Shown: piece after piece, positions 28,978 through 40,498 of the stretch | How the letters are laid out: each line of letters begins with the position of its first letter | Position numbering within the stretch: position 1 is the first letter of the stretch | Assembly: GCF_040939455.1 (NCBI RefSeq) | Contig: NC_134120.1 | Coordinates: forward strand, 15,173,501 to 15,237,500 | From: Microcebus murinus | Taxonomy: Eukaryota; Chordata; Mammalia; Primates; Cheirogaleidae | DNA length: 64,000 nt | Reading direction: 5' to 3' | The notes under the pieces: generated by a model | Told to the model about the DNA's origin: nothing | Database searches by the model: none | Seen by the model: only the letters and a program-made list of their open reading frames with translations | Translations under genes and position numbers: made by a program

Positions 28978-31260
28978 CCACCATTTTCACAAGTGTGCAC
29001 CATGTATGTATGTACAGCATGTTGTCTTTTTCAGGGAATTTAAGTATTTAAATTGTTTCAAAGTCTAAATTATTAAACTTTATATAAAATAACTGTTTAA
29101 ACATTTGATTTACAGTAGGAATAAACCTTAAAGCACAGGCAACCACATTTAAATTTGTTCATAGTCCATAAAACTGTTTAAATTTCTGTGACTTTCTGTT
29201 CTGTAGAATGCAGCCACCAAACGAAATATTGACCAGTGAGAGGGTAAATAATAGAAAGTCAGGGCAAACCCTGGATATGAGTGTTACTCCTAAGTCTCCA
29301 CTATTGGAGGTTACTCTATATTTAATGTAAATACACTAGCCTTCCTGCCTTCCAAAATAGGAGGTCTAAGTAAGATCTCCCATCATGTTTATTTTGTAAA
29401 CAAAATCTTTTGTAGAGGTCAGAATTTTCTAATCTAAGACCAGGTTTGCAATCCTTTAATGTTAATAAGAGTTCCCTTTGAAATCAAAGAATATTTTGTC
29501 TGAGAGCTTTAGGATCAGGATAATGGGCTTCAAATGATAATTGAAATGTTTTTTTCCTCTGATTATCAATGGTATATTTCACTTTTAAAGGAAATTTTAG
29601 AGAAAGTTAAGAGCTGCTTTTTGCCTAAACATTTAGGTGAAAAACATTCCTCTGATAATGGTGTTTATAGATATTTTGCCCAGTAATGTACTAATTTCAT
29701 GATTGCCTATATTCTTGAATGTCTTCATTCCAGTGGAGTCAGGCCATATTATGAAGATTCCCGTTTTGTACAGCATGTAACTTCAGCTCAAATGGCATGA
29801 TCTGAGGATACTTTAATCTGATGAAACCTGTCACTACATTCTGGTTTACATTACTCCATGCAACCCGGAGTTTGTGACTGTTTGCATAGTCTTTAAATCA
29901 AGGAGGTTGTAGTTTTAAATCAAGCCGTTTTAAGGTTTTTGAAGCCAAAACTTCTGATTTCTTTATTTTAATGCCATAACTGAGAATACTGTGAAGAACT
30001 TGTTATCAAACTTAACTTGAAATGTCTGACTGGAAGGGGTTTTTATATAAAGTCTTTGTGTATATTTCTAGGTATTATAGAAACAGTCTATAAATGACAT
30101 TTTAAAATACAGATTTAATTTTGTTTTCACGACTGACTTTTGCTATCTTCAAAATATTCCTTTGCCTCTTGTAGCTGAAGTGATTGTCTTTCGTCATAGA
30201 ATCCAAACCTATCTTATAAAATAATACTAATAAATTCTTCCAAGCCTTCTTAAGTTTGCTCTCAAATGTCATTTACAGATTGGGCTAGTGACCTAAAAAT
30301 CTGCACAAAGACTTTATGAAGAATTCTGCTTTATAACAATACTGAACTAGTACTGTGTGTACAAACAGTCTTACATTGCTTTGTATGTTGGCATTGATCC
30401 TAGAACACTGAAGAGAATATGCTAATTTGACTTACTCTATCCACTTCAGTCACTTCAACATAGAAAATGCTTCTCTACTGTTTTTCCTTTGTAGTGTTAA
30501 CATTTTGCAATTCATGTTTCAGAGACATCGTCATCACAGAATTTACTCTTATTCAATGAAAAAAAATTAATACCTTCAGAAGAATGTTTAAGTTGTAGAC
30601 CATGAAACTTGGGAAATCCTCTTGCAATAAAAGGCTGCCAAATCCAGTGTTATAAAGTCCATGGTCACATGTGCCTGAACATTAAAGGAACACCAGATCT
30701 ATGCAGGATACGTTTTTCAGGCTAAAATTCAAGGGGAATCATTCTGAACATTCCTAATACAAGCAGAGATGTCTGTTATAAAAGAGCATGAGCATGAATC
30801 TTTTTTCTTTTTTACTTAGTAATTTAATTTGCTTGAAAATTTCTCAGTAAAGCAGTTCACACAGAATGTTTATTGTATTATTTGAAATTTGGTTTGTTTT
30901 CCTCAAAATCACTGACTTTCAGTAGCTGATTTCTGAACAAAAATGTTTGCTCTGTGGAAAAAATCAGTCACTTCCAGGATTCCTTCATTTCTCTACCATT
31001 TTGTATAATTGGATTTGTTCACTTCTTTCACACCAGCAAGTATTTTACAGGTGCCTTGGATTCAAACAAAATTGATTTTAAAATTTTAATGTAGGTCATT
31101 GTGTTTATGATGCCACTTTCAAAAAGAAAATGCAGTTACATAATGGCTAATACCCTTATTTAATGTGCCTATTTCTGTTCTGATTGTTTGAATGTTTTAT
31201 TGAGCTTGAAACTTCACCATGGAGTCACTAACAATAAATAAGGTTTTGTTGTGTGTTAAA
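28978..31260 (+). other. LMAN1: LMAN1 3' UTR (probable extent)
   Basis: This is AT-rich sequence after the stop with no recognised repeat. Candidate AATAAA signals lie at 29120-29125, 30626-30631 and 31233-31238. The last is followed at once by a GT-rich stretch (ggttttgttgtgtgtt), the best-formed poly(A) site seen, and a MER5A relic begins at 31268. A further AATAAA at 32475-32480 could extend the UTR through the MER5A and Alu to about 32.5 kb. Alternative ends are likely; only transcript data can decide. Confidence 0.6.
31233..31255 (+). terminator. Probable LMAN1 polyadenylation signal with GU-rich downstream element
   Basis: AATAAA at 31233-31238 is followed within 20 nt by a G/T-rich element. 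Other AATAAA copies in the UTR lack such a clear downstream element. Confidence 0.55.
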
Positions 31261-31267
31261 GGGATAT

Positions 31268-31446
31268 CAGTGTTTCTCAAAGTATGGTCCATGCACCATC
31301 TAGATCATGGAATGCTTATTAAGAATACAGATTCCAGGGCCTCATTTTAGACTACCTGAATCAAAACTTAACGGTGGAGCTGTGGGATATCATTGTTCGA
31401 TAGGCACCTCAGGTGATTCTGCACACACTAATGTTTGAGGACCACT
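31268..31446. repeat. MER5A DNA transposon relic
   Basis: Begins cagtgtttctcaaagtatgg and ends gtttgaggaccact, so both terminal regions are present. Lies just after the probable LMAN1 poly(A) site. Confidence 0.75.
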
Positions 31447-31902
31447 AAAATGAGGAGTAGGGAAAAAAATGGTATTTTGTTGGTTTAAAGCTGAGCTGAG
31501 AACATAATATTTTTATTGTCAATGATATTAGCAAATGTGTACTGATTCTTTTATACCTACAGTTTAGTTAATGTTCCTTTTACCAAAAAACTCTTCATTT
31601 GTTAGCAACTGCAAACTAAATCCAGATTACTGCCTGTAGCTCTTGGGACTTGATGATGGCTTTTAAACTTACAAAATTATCTTCAGTTCATGGTCAAGCC
31701 ATGAAAACTCACATCTTGAAACCTGCCATCTTTTTGCTTTCCTGATTATGATTTTGGTGACATTTTATCTCAGACAGTTGTACTTTTTGATACCTTGGGG
31801 ACAACAAATGACTTGAACTAGGGATGGCCTATCCTGCTGCACTGCAGAGATAGAATTTTTGTAAAGAACATAAATAACAGTTGTGAATATTAAGATACGG
31901 AC

Positions 31903-32195
31903 TGGGTGTGATGACTCATGCCTGTCATCCCAGCACTTTGGGAGGCCAAAAAGGGAGGATTGATTGAGACCAAGTTCGAGACCAGCCTGGGCGAGAACCC
32001 TTCTCTACAAAAAATAAGAAAAATTAGCCAGGTGTGGTGATGTGCGCCTGTAGTCCCAACTACTCAGGAGGCTGAGGCAAGAGGATCACTTGAGCCTAGG
32101 AGTTGGAGGTCACAGTTGAGCTATGATCATGCCATTGTACTCCAGCCTGGGCAACAGAGCAAGACCCTGTCTCAAAAATAAGTAAATAAATAAAA
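31903..32195 (+). repeat. Alu (AluJ-like)
   Basis: Starts ggactgggtgtgatgact, includes 'cattgtactccagcctgg' and an A-rich tail of aagtaaataaata. If the distal poly(A) signal at 32475 is used it lies inside the LMAN1 3' UTR. Confidence 0.85.
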
Positions 32196-32884
32196 AAGAT
32201 GTGACTATCTTTCTCTGCCCATGTGGTTATCAAAAGGAGATAGTGAAAAAAGTTGAGGATTGTTTTATTTATGAGATCTAGAGTAAATCCACACTTGGAA
32301 CTTTTTAGATCTGTATGTTGCCTGTTTAATATATTTCTTTTATGATATTACTTAAAAGTTTAAAAGGGTTTTCTATCCACTGTCAATTTCAATTGGATAA
32401 CATTTTGTCAAGTTTTTTTTCTGATTGTTATTTGATGCTAGCTGGAATTCAAGAAATGACATTGACCTTATTCAAATAAAGAAATATTTTAGTAAATTTG
32501 CTTTTTCCTTCATTGATCTTAGGTAATAAGTAGCTATTTTCCAAGTAGGCCCTGATCTGTGGTAGTATTTCATTTATCAGGTTTCATGCTTTCTGCCCTA
32601 GGTGGCCTGCCTCCTGCAGTCTGTACGTGGAAGCATAACAAGAGAACATAGAAATGATAATGGATATGTGTTTACCCTTGTTGGTAATGAAAAATACAAA
32701 TTAATTAAAATAATGTATTTAATGTTTTCACCTTTAATAACCAAATGCTGGCAAAAGTGTAGTTAAGCTGGAACTCTTAGTCATTACTAATTACTGGCAA
32801 TTTTAGAAATCTTTTAATCATTTTGGCAAGTACTTTAACCAAGTAATTCCAATTCTAAAAGTTAATGTGGTATAAAAAGAAAAG

Positions 32885-33005
32885 ACTAGGGCTTTGGAGT
32901 CAGACAAATCTGGGTTTGAATCTTGGCTCTGCCACTTAGTAGAGGTGACCTTCAGTTTTCTCATAATATTTATCTCACATGGTTGTTAGCATCATAAAAG
33001 AGAGT
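32885..33005 (+). repeat. MIR SINE
   Basis: 'ggctttggagtcagacaaat', 'cttggctctgccacttag' and a degraded tail fit the MIR tRNA-derived head and core. Confidence 0.65.
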
Positions 33006-33049
33006 CCTTTAAAGAGGTTTTGAAAAACAGATTAAGTTGGTAGACACAG

Positions 33050-33740
33050 AAATACTGGACAAAATAAAAGAGTTAAATACATAGCTAGTTTGAAAGGAAA
33101 CAGTATGAAACCTGAACAGGGAGTCGTCTGCTGGTTGCAGGGAATGGCGGAAACTAGACTGTATATAGACCCTGCCTAGATGCTATTGTTGGCAGTTGTC
33201 ATGTTCATTTGGGGCGTTAAGGACATGGCTTCAGGCCTGGAAAACCTAGAGTTCTTGAACTGAGAAACTTGGAAAAAGCAAGAACCCTGGAAGAGCTACT
33301 TCTTCAGTGGAAATGGGCTAAAAGGACCTCTTACCAAATCAAGTGAAGGTGTGGGAAGCTTCTCTCTGGAGCTCTGGGCAGGGGGACACATTTCTTGTAA
33401 GAAATTGACGCCCCAGGCTTATGCTTTACTTGCATGGTGTGGAATTCTCCATGCCAAAAAAATATGTAAATTGGTGCTAGTCTGGTAAAACCCAGAAGAA
33501 AGGCAAAACAAAAATTGTCGTTAGCAATAATTCCACAACAGAAGTACATTAGACAGCCACAGACCAGCCAGTCCTAACTGAAATGAGCTCTAAAAGTTAC
33601 AAACCAAACCAGAAAAATACGAAAGTGACAATAGGCACAATAAAATAGGAAACTTGGCACCTCCAAGAATCTGAGATAATGGAACAGTCTGAAAAAGATA
33701 AATATGTACACTTAAAATGTTTCATGAAGATTAGACTTAA
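33050..33740. other. Intergenic sequence, possible old L1/HAL1 relic
   Basis: Blocks such as 'gagataatggaacagtctg' and 'gataaatatgtacacttaaa' hint at the 5' part of an old L1-like element. I see no intact gene. Family assignment is weak. Confidence 0.3.
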
Positions 33741-33837
33741 GGCCGAGCAGCTTCAGTGCTCCCAGTGGAGAACTGTGGCCTGAAGGAAGACCAAGACAGT
33801 AAAAATAGAAAAGTAGAAAATTTACTTATCTATTAAT

Positions 33838-34202
33838 AGCATTGTCTTAGTCCATTTGGGCTGCTATAACAAAATACCATAAATGAGGTGGCTGATAAAC
33901 AACAGAAATTTATTTCTTACAGTTCTGGAAGGCTGGGAAGTCCAAGATGAGGAAAGCGCAGATTTGGTGTCTGGTGAGGACCTGCTTTCTAGATGCTGTC
34001 TTCTCACTCTGACCTCACATGGCAGAGGGGCAAGGGACCAGCCTTGGGCCTCTTTAATAAGGGTATGAATCTCATGAGGACTCTGCCCTCATGACCTAAT
34101 CACCTCCAAAAGGCCCCACTTCCTAATACCATCACCTTCAGGGTTAGAGTTTCAGTGCATGAATTTTGGGGAGAATACAAACACTCAGACTATAGCAAGC
34201 AT
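33838..34202 (-). repeat. MLT1-type solo LTR with perfect 5-bp duplication
   Basis: The LTR at 33843-34197 (355 bp) begins TGTCTTAGTCCATTTGGGC and ends ACTATAGCA, in reverse orientation. The 5-bp sequence agcat occurs at 33838-33842 and again at 34198-34202. Complete ends plus duplication show a solo LTR left by recombination of an ERVL-MaLR element; no viral genes remain. Confidence 0.8.
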
Positions 34203-35041
34203 CTAATGATGATTTGGTGTGGGACTGATGAGAAAGGATAATGTAGGATATCATTCTGTTTCTGGCTTGGGGAATTGGATGGAAGGTGGTATCATGTTCT
34301 AAAATAGAGAACACAAGAAAAAGAATGGGAGTCAGAGGTGAGGGATGGGGAGGTTGAGTTCCATTTGGGACATAGATTTTGGTTTAACTAAGTAGAAATG
34401 ACCAGGAGGCAATAGAGACTTGGAGTCAGGATAGATCACACCTCAATTTTTGATCTTTAAAATGTGATAATGTGAGATAAATGTACAGAGCACATGAACA
34501 GAGCCTAGAAACAAGATGCCTGTGCCCAGTAAATATTACTGTTATTCTATGGGTCTGAAAATCAGAAGAGATGACTGAACCACAACACTACAACGCAGGC
34601 TTTTTGGGTCTTTCCCTACCTGTTCGTGAATTGTAAGAAAGGTAACAGTCCTAAGCAGTGTTGGGAATTCCACTGAGTTTCTAACATCCTCCCAAATAAG
34701 TCCAGATATCTGCCTGGTCAGCAACCACATGGCATTTGCTCACTCTTTTCCTCTGAACCCCTTTATTTCCAGTGGGCATGGCTACTCTGACGCCAACATG
34801 CCCTTCTCAGTTGGCTGTTACTGCTCATTCTTCTGGATTCGGCCATTTGGACCACATCAACCCAGCAGTGGTACCACTTCTGCCATGTTCTAGCACACAC
34901 GCAGGCCCCACCACTACTCTTGGGCAATGGTTGCACTCCCCTGCCAGACATCGCAGCCACTCTGCCATCTGGACGGGGCGCTCTCATGACTGCTGTTGCC
35001 CACAGAAGCAACAGAGGCTTCGAGCAGCCAGTCTGTGGATT

Positions 35042-35634
35042 GGTATATTAGGCTTCTTCAGAGAAACAGAACCAATCATATATATTTAACATATGTGTTA
35101 AATATTGGCTCACATGCTTATGGAGGCTGAGATCTGCCATCTGCGAGCTGGAGACCCAGAAAAGCCAGCTGTGTAGTTCGAAGGCTTGAGAGCCAGAGCG
35201 CTGATGCTGTAGATTCTGAGTCTGAAGTCCTGAGAGGCAGGAGTGCTGAGGGCAGGGAATGATCCCTGTCCCAGCTCAAGCAGAGAGCAAATTCAGCCGT
35301 CCTCTGGCTCCTGGTTCTGTTCAGACCCTCTGGACTGGATGACACTGCCCACAATGGGGAGGAACCAATTCAAATGCTAATAACCTCTTCCAGCAGCAGC
35401 CTCACAGACACACCAAAAATAATGTTTTGGGGGTTTTGTTGTTTTTGAGATGAGGTCTTGCTATTTTGCCCAGGCTGGTCTCAGACTCTTGGACTTAAGA
35501 TATTCTCCCACCTCAGTCTCCCAAGTAGCTGGGATTACAGGCACATGCTGCTTGCCCAGCTCAGAAATAATGTTTAACCCGATATCTAGGCATCCTGTGA
35601 CCCAGTCAAGTTGGCATGTAAAAATAGCCATCAC
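35042..35634. repeat. LTR-like element split by an Alu monomer
   Basis: The outer element has 'cttcagagaaacagaacca' on the left and 'ccagtcaagttggcatgta' then 'atagccatcac' on the right, which belong to one old repeat consensus. It is interrupted by an antisense Alu monomer at 35428-35564 whose 11-bp duplication (aaataatgttt, 35417-35427 and 35565-35575) is perfect. Confidence 0.65.
35428..35564 (-). repeat. Alu monomer (FLAM-like), antisense
   Basis: A 137-bp single-arm Alu with 'cttgctattttgcccaggc' and 'ccaagtagctgggattaca'. Flanked by an exact 11-bp direct repeat, so the insertion event and its limits are certain. Confidence 0.85.
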
Positions 35635-35639
35635 GGGTG

Positions 35640-37540
35640 TTTTGTGGCCAAGTGAAAAAGAATGACTCTATCTCACCTACATGTTACTTTCTGTTAAGAA
35701 AATACTATAACAATGATGCATGGGCCCCAGTGTCAGAATTCTCAGAATGGTTAATTTTTAATTAAAGGTCCAGCTCTATAGGAAACGGTCATGAGTTCAC
35801 GCATCTTGACCAGAGTGAACTGGAGTGAAAGTCACTGCATTCAGGATTTCTCATGCCCCTGAGAACTAAGGCTTTGTAACTGAGACAAGCTTATTGTGTC
35901 TGCTTTGGTTGGGTTCTCTCCTAAGAGCCTCCTTAGTACATCATGCAAATGGACTAATTTCAGGCCACCCTACAATTGCTACAATTTGCCAGATATAACT
36001 GAACTCCAAGCATGGGCGTAGCTTAGCTTAAACTGATCAGCCCACCATGTAAACAGTAAATTAGGAAATTAATCTTTGATTCCCAGCCAATCTTCCCCTT
36101 CCGTGTAGAACCAACATGGAAATTTATAACCAGGTCGTGGAGGTCAGCACGTCCTATTGGAGAAGAACAACCTCTGAATTGCGTACCAACTCAGCACTCT
36201 CTACCAGCGTGGAAGTTTTGTGATAGAGAGGATACCAAATAGAATATAGTTATTACCTCACCAAGAAGTGACATCTTTGACCTGAAATAGACCAGTCACA
36301 AAAGAAATACTTTAGTGATTTAGAAATAATGTCAGGTATAACATTACTATTACTAGAAGGTACGAGGGTCAACCTGGGATAGAGTTTTCTAAAATGGTCA
36401 CTTTGGAAGAAAAAGGGTTGAGATGTGTTGGGCATCCACAGAGTCACAAATGGTCTCATACCTAACAGATGACAACTGCCCGTGGTGGTACTGAGGAGGA
36501 CCTTAAGTCCTGTAGTTCAAGGAAAATCTTACTGTCGTGATTGTGAAATCTCTTTGCACAGTGGTTATATAACCTTGAGTTTGTGTCTACAAAAATATTA
36601 ACCAAGTGTATAGAAATGAAAAGAATCATGTTATTTGGCCTGGCATTTCAGGACAGTTCATTAAATACGTATTAAACGTCTATGATGTATTAGACACTCT
36701 ATTAGGTAAAACATAAACACTAAGATATTTCCAGTAGGTAGCTATTATGATTAGGACTATGTATTTAATTTGCTTTGTGGTTTTCATAATGGTCCTACTT
36801 CCAAGACTTTTTCCTCATTTTACATTACCTCGTTTCCAGTTAGAATAGAGGTTGAAAGTCCATCCCAGTGAATCTCATCTTTAAGACATCTCTACACTTA
36901 ACACTTGGTGATATTTTTTTTCCTGCCAGTTCTGCTGACCTTCATGAGTGCTGAGGTTTAGCTGTGGGGCTTACTCCTGAAATGCTTTTGTGCCATCCAC
37001 TAAGAGGATAATACCGACTGAAGCAGGACAGTCTAATAGCCATGATTTCCTTCAGGAAGTTCAAAAAAGAAATGATACCTAACTAACCAAACTTAATTAC
37101 AGGAGCAAAATTAAGCATTTAATGTGAAAAGAAAACTCCTAAGTGAAGGACTTAAATGGATTTCTGTTGTTTGAATGTGATATCTTTCTAATATTTAATT
37201 CCACTAATGGGATTATTGTTTCCCTAGTAAATTCTTTGGGTGAGACGCCATCACATTTTTCAAGCAGGTCACAACCAATCAGTATTTACAAAGATGATCC
37301 ATTAAATCAGGATGAGACATGATTTTTAAAAACTGTAGTAAGTAGTCTTGTTCCTGAGAAGTAGCAAAGAAGGCAGCATTAACTAGTGCTTTGATTTGTG
37401 AAGCACTAAGATGATGCTTCTGCCTGAAGACAACCTTCCAAGTGCCCCTAACTCTCCCACGTAGCATCTTGATTTCCTCCATTAAAGGAGAATTGCTTAA
37501 ACACAAGCCGTTAGATTTAGTGGCAATTATTCATTAATTT
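35640..37540. other. Intergenic sequence, nothing recognised
   Basis: No gene, RNA or repeat family was recognised in this AT-rich stretch; the short open frames have no known domain. Confidence 0.4.
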
Positions 37541-37544
37541 TTTT

Positions 37545-38070
37545 CCCAAAATTCTTATCAACCACTTATTATGGGCCAAGCAAGATTCTCAGCGATGAGG
37601 ATACAAAGGTGAACAAAATTGCACCAGCCTCCCTCATGGAGCTTATATTCCAATGGACTAGATGGAAAGTAAACAAATCAATGAATATAATTTCAGGTAC
37701 AGATAAGTGTTAGGAAGAAAAATGGAGTAGGATAGAGGGATAAAAAGTGTGGGATGATGGAAACAAGGCATTTTAGAACGGGTCAGGGAATTCCGCTCTA
37801 AGAAGGTGAATTTGAACAGAGGCCTGAACTAAGGGAGAATGAGCCATGGGAAATGGGGAAGAAAAACAGTTCAGGCCAGGAGTTTCCACCAACAAAGGCA
37901 GGAACCAGTTTGGTCTAAGGGACAATAAGGACATCACTGTGATTAGAGTAGAATGAGCAAGGGGAACATGGTAGGTGAGATTGGAAGGCAGGCAAGGGCC
38001 AAATCATGCAAGGCCTTGCCGGCCACAGTAAGGAGTGGGGGTTTATGCATGTATCATAGGGAGCCATTGT
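37545..38070 (-). repeat. L2 LINE fragment, antisense
   Basis: Recognisable reverse L2 blocks include 'cacttattatgggccaagc', 'ctccctcatggagcttatat' and 'caaatcatgcaaggccttg'. Diverged. Confidence 0.7.
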
Positions 38071-39890
38071 GAGGAATCCTGGGGTATTTATTTCCCCTTT
38101 TTAAAAGAATGGAAAAATTCTACAACCACTTCTATAAGATTCTACACACAGCAGCAAATGGTCACTGGATGTCCAAGTGGAAAGGCCATTGTAATAAATT
38201 GAGGAGTAAAAAGTTTTTTAAGACATGACCCCATTCTCAATGGAATTATCTGTTGGGGAGATAAGAAGAGATTTGATTTTATAAAATGAAGCAACATCAA
38301 GAAGTATTCAGTTGCCACACTGGTTTAGCTGCCCACTAAGAGTCTCTACAATGCCTGACAGCCCCTCTTCTGGCCCCTCCCCATACATGCAGAAAAGGAC
38401 AAGACAGGGAGCAACTGCTCACCAAACTGGCTTTGGAGTTTAGACGCCACCCTCCCCATTAATAGTATCTCCTAATGCCTAATAAAACGGAATTTTATGA
38501 TAGATTTTATAGTAAGTTAAATTAAGCACTTATAATAAAATGAATTTTTATCTTTATTATTTCAAGTTTTTATTGTTTTGTTCTTTAAGGGACAGTGTTA
38601 ATTCTCTGATTCAGACCCATCCAATCCAAGTTGGTGGCAGGTGTAACTTTAGGGATTTCGCTTTCTGACCAAAACTGTTATATAGGACAGAACTTCAGCA
38701 GGCTGTTCTTTTCTTTGGGAAATAAAGGTGTTTTTTTAATGTCATGAAACACCTGCCCAGTATTTTCTAAAGGAGAATTTCTGTTGTTCAACTGGAAAAC
38801 AAAGAAAACAATAGAAACATAAGGCTCTGGCTTTTATTTTAGGGTCTGAAAAGTTTTGTGAGACCATATTAATTAGTAACACTCCTCAATGGAGATGAAA
38901 TATAGTTTATTATAAACGATAATTTAGAGATCATGGTTTGACTACGTTAAGTTCCAAGCAACCCATTGGGAAGAGAAAGTGGAGCTAAGTATTCGTGGAT
39001 GTTCTAGTCAGAGAGCACTAAGTGTACATTTCACCCTGAATTACCTTTGTTAGTCTTTCGTATTGAGACCATTTTAGCAGCCTTTTAGAATAGATTTGTG
39101 AAAGGGAAGACCTTAAAATATACAAGGCAGGCCTGAAAATATATAAAGCAAGCATTTTAGGCAAAAATCCTGATTATATGATTCTATACGGTGTGAGGAT
39201 AATCACCTATGTCCGGAGACGGCCCCACCTTGTGATAAAATCACAAGCGTCAGTTACAACTGGGTTACATCTCTTCCCTCCCGCCCCGCCCCCTTCTGGA
39301 GTGCTTTAATTAGAAAGATACTAGCGTAGATTAAAGTCTTAGCCATACTCAATTCTTCCCTTGACCTGAGGAAAACCACAGCCATAGAGAATCTTGTGCA
39401 TTAGAAAACACTGTCGGTTTCATCCACGTATACCAGTGAGTGCAAATACAGCACCCATGAGGGGGACTGTACCTAAGAGGAAAGAGTGACCTGTTACATA
39501 TTGATGATTTGACCCACATAGGGTCTTTCCTTCTGGATCAGAGCCTCGGAAGTATCAAGCACATCATTTCCGTGCAGACCAGTAACATTTCCATGCAGGA
39601 GAAGGCTAAGATAATCTTCCAGACATAATGAACAACGGACCCACTGGCTCACCCTTGGGACTTGTCTTTTGGTTGTGTATTTATGTGTGAGATGCAGTAA
39701 CCATCGAAGCAATACAAAATTCAAGCACACCAAAAAGCAATTCCTTGCATTAGAGTCCAGTGAGATAAAATGATGGATCAAAAGGATTATTTTTGCTTAA
39801 TGAAGCATTCTGGGTTTTGAGTCTCATTGGACTCAGTTTTTCAACAGGATGTTGTACTCAAGGGCTGGAATTTGGAAATTCCACAACAGC
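38071..39890. other. Sequence upstream of CPLX4, nothing coding recognised
   Basis: No repeat family recognised. A perfect 8-bp inverted repeat with a 3-nt loop (cttgtgat / atcacaag) lies at 39229-39247, followed by a C-rich box near 39283-39295. Confidence 0.4.
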
Positions 39891-40331
39891 TATATAATCA
39901 GTCAGCTCTGATTAATTTAATTGAAACAGGACTCTTGAAGCCCTGCTGTGCTTATAATTACAAATTTAGAAATGGGTAGGGAGAAAGGGATAGATAATGT
40001 GAGGGTTTTTCCCCCCCCTGTGAAATTAGCTGAGTGTATTAATTCAGAAGGTAGTCAGTTGCCTCTGATTGTATGCTTTAGTAATCTGAACCATCTGCCT
40101 CTATATGCTAAGGAGTTCAGCACTTTAATCCAGCTTACAACCGACAAACCCCTCTTCTCTGTGATTATGCCCTTGAGTAGATGAAGCTGTGCAAAATCCT
40201 TTTCTCTTAAATGTATTGCTGCTGTTGAGAATATTTGGAGGTTTTTCGCTTGGGTTCGTTTTGTTTTTTGTTTTGTTTTGCTTTTTGAGGTTTTGACTGA
40301 GTTTGGGTTTTATTTTCCTGGGGCCGAGACA
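39891..40331 (+). promoter_or_regulatory. CPLX4 proximal upstream region / 5' UTR candidate
   Basis: No CpG island is present. A TATATAA box lies at 39891-39897 and a weaker CTATATGC near 40101, so the transcription start is either about 39.92 kb or about 40.13 kb. A TAATCC core (CRX/OTX, K50 homeodomain type) is at 40126-40131, a TAATCT at 40082-40087 and a GATTAATTTAATTG stretch near 39910. These fit a tissue-restricted retinal promoter, but the sites are short and function is inferred. Confidence 0.4.
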
Positions 40332-40498
40332 ATGGCTTTCTTTATGAAAAGTATGATAAGTAACCAGATAAAGAATTTAGGACTTGGTGGTGGGTCTGAA
40401 GAAAAGAAAGAAGAAGGAGGTACATCTGATCCTGCCGCAGCCCAAGGGATGACTAGAGAGGAATATGAGGAATATCAAAAGCAAATGATTGAGGAGAA
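40332..40498 (+). CDS. CPLX4: CPLX4 coding exon 1
   Basis: Codes for residues 1-55 plus two bases of K56: [20 protein letters not shown], then acidic and Gly-rich sequence and the start of the accessory helix ([17 protein letters not shown]). Donor GAA|gtgagt. The frame stays open upstream of the ATG to a TTG near 40278, but no earlier ATG lies in that frame. Confidence 0.96.

Noticed and set aside
40278..40331. Upstream in-frame extension of CPLX4
   Set aside because: It starts at TTG, is not similar to complexins, and the ATG at 40332 has a good context and gives the standard 160-residue length.
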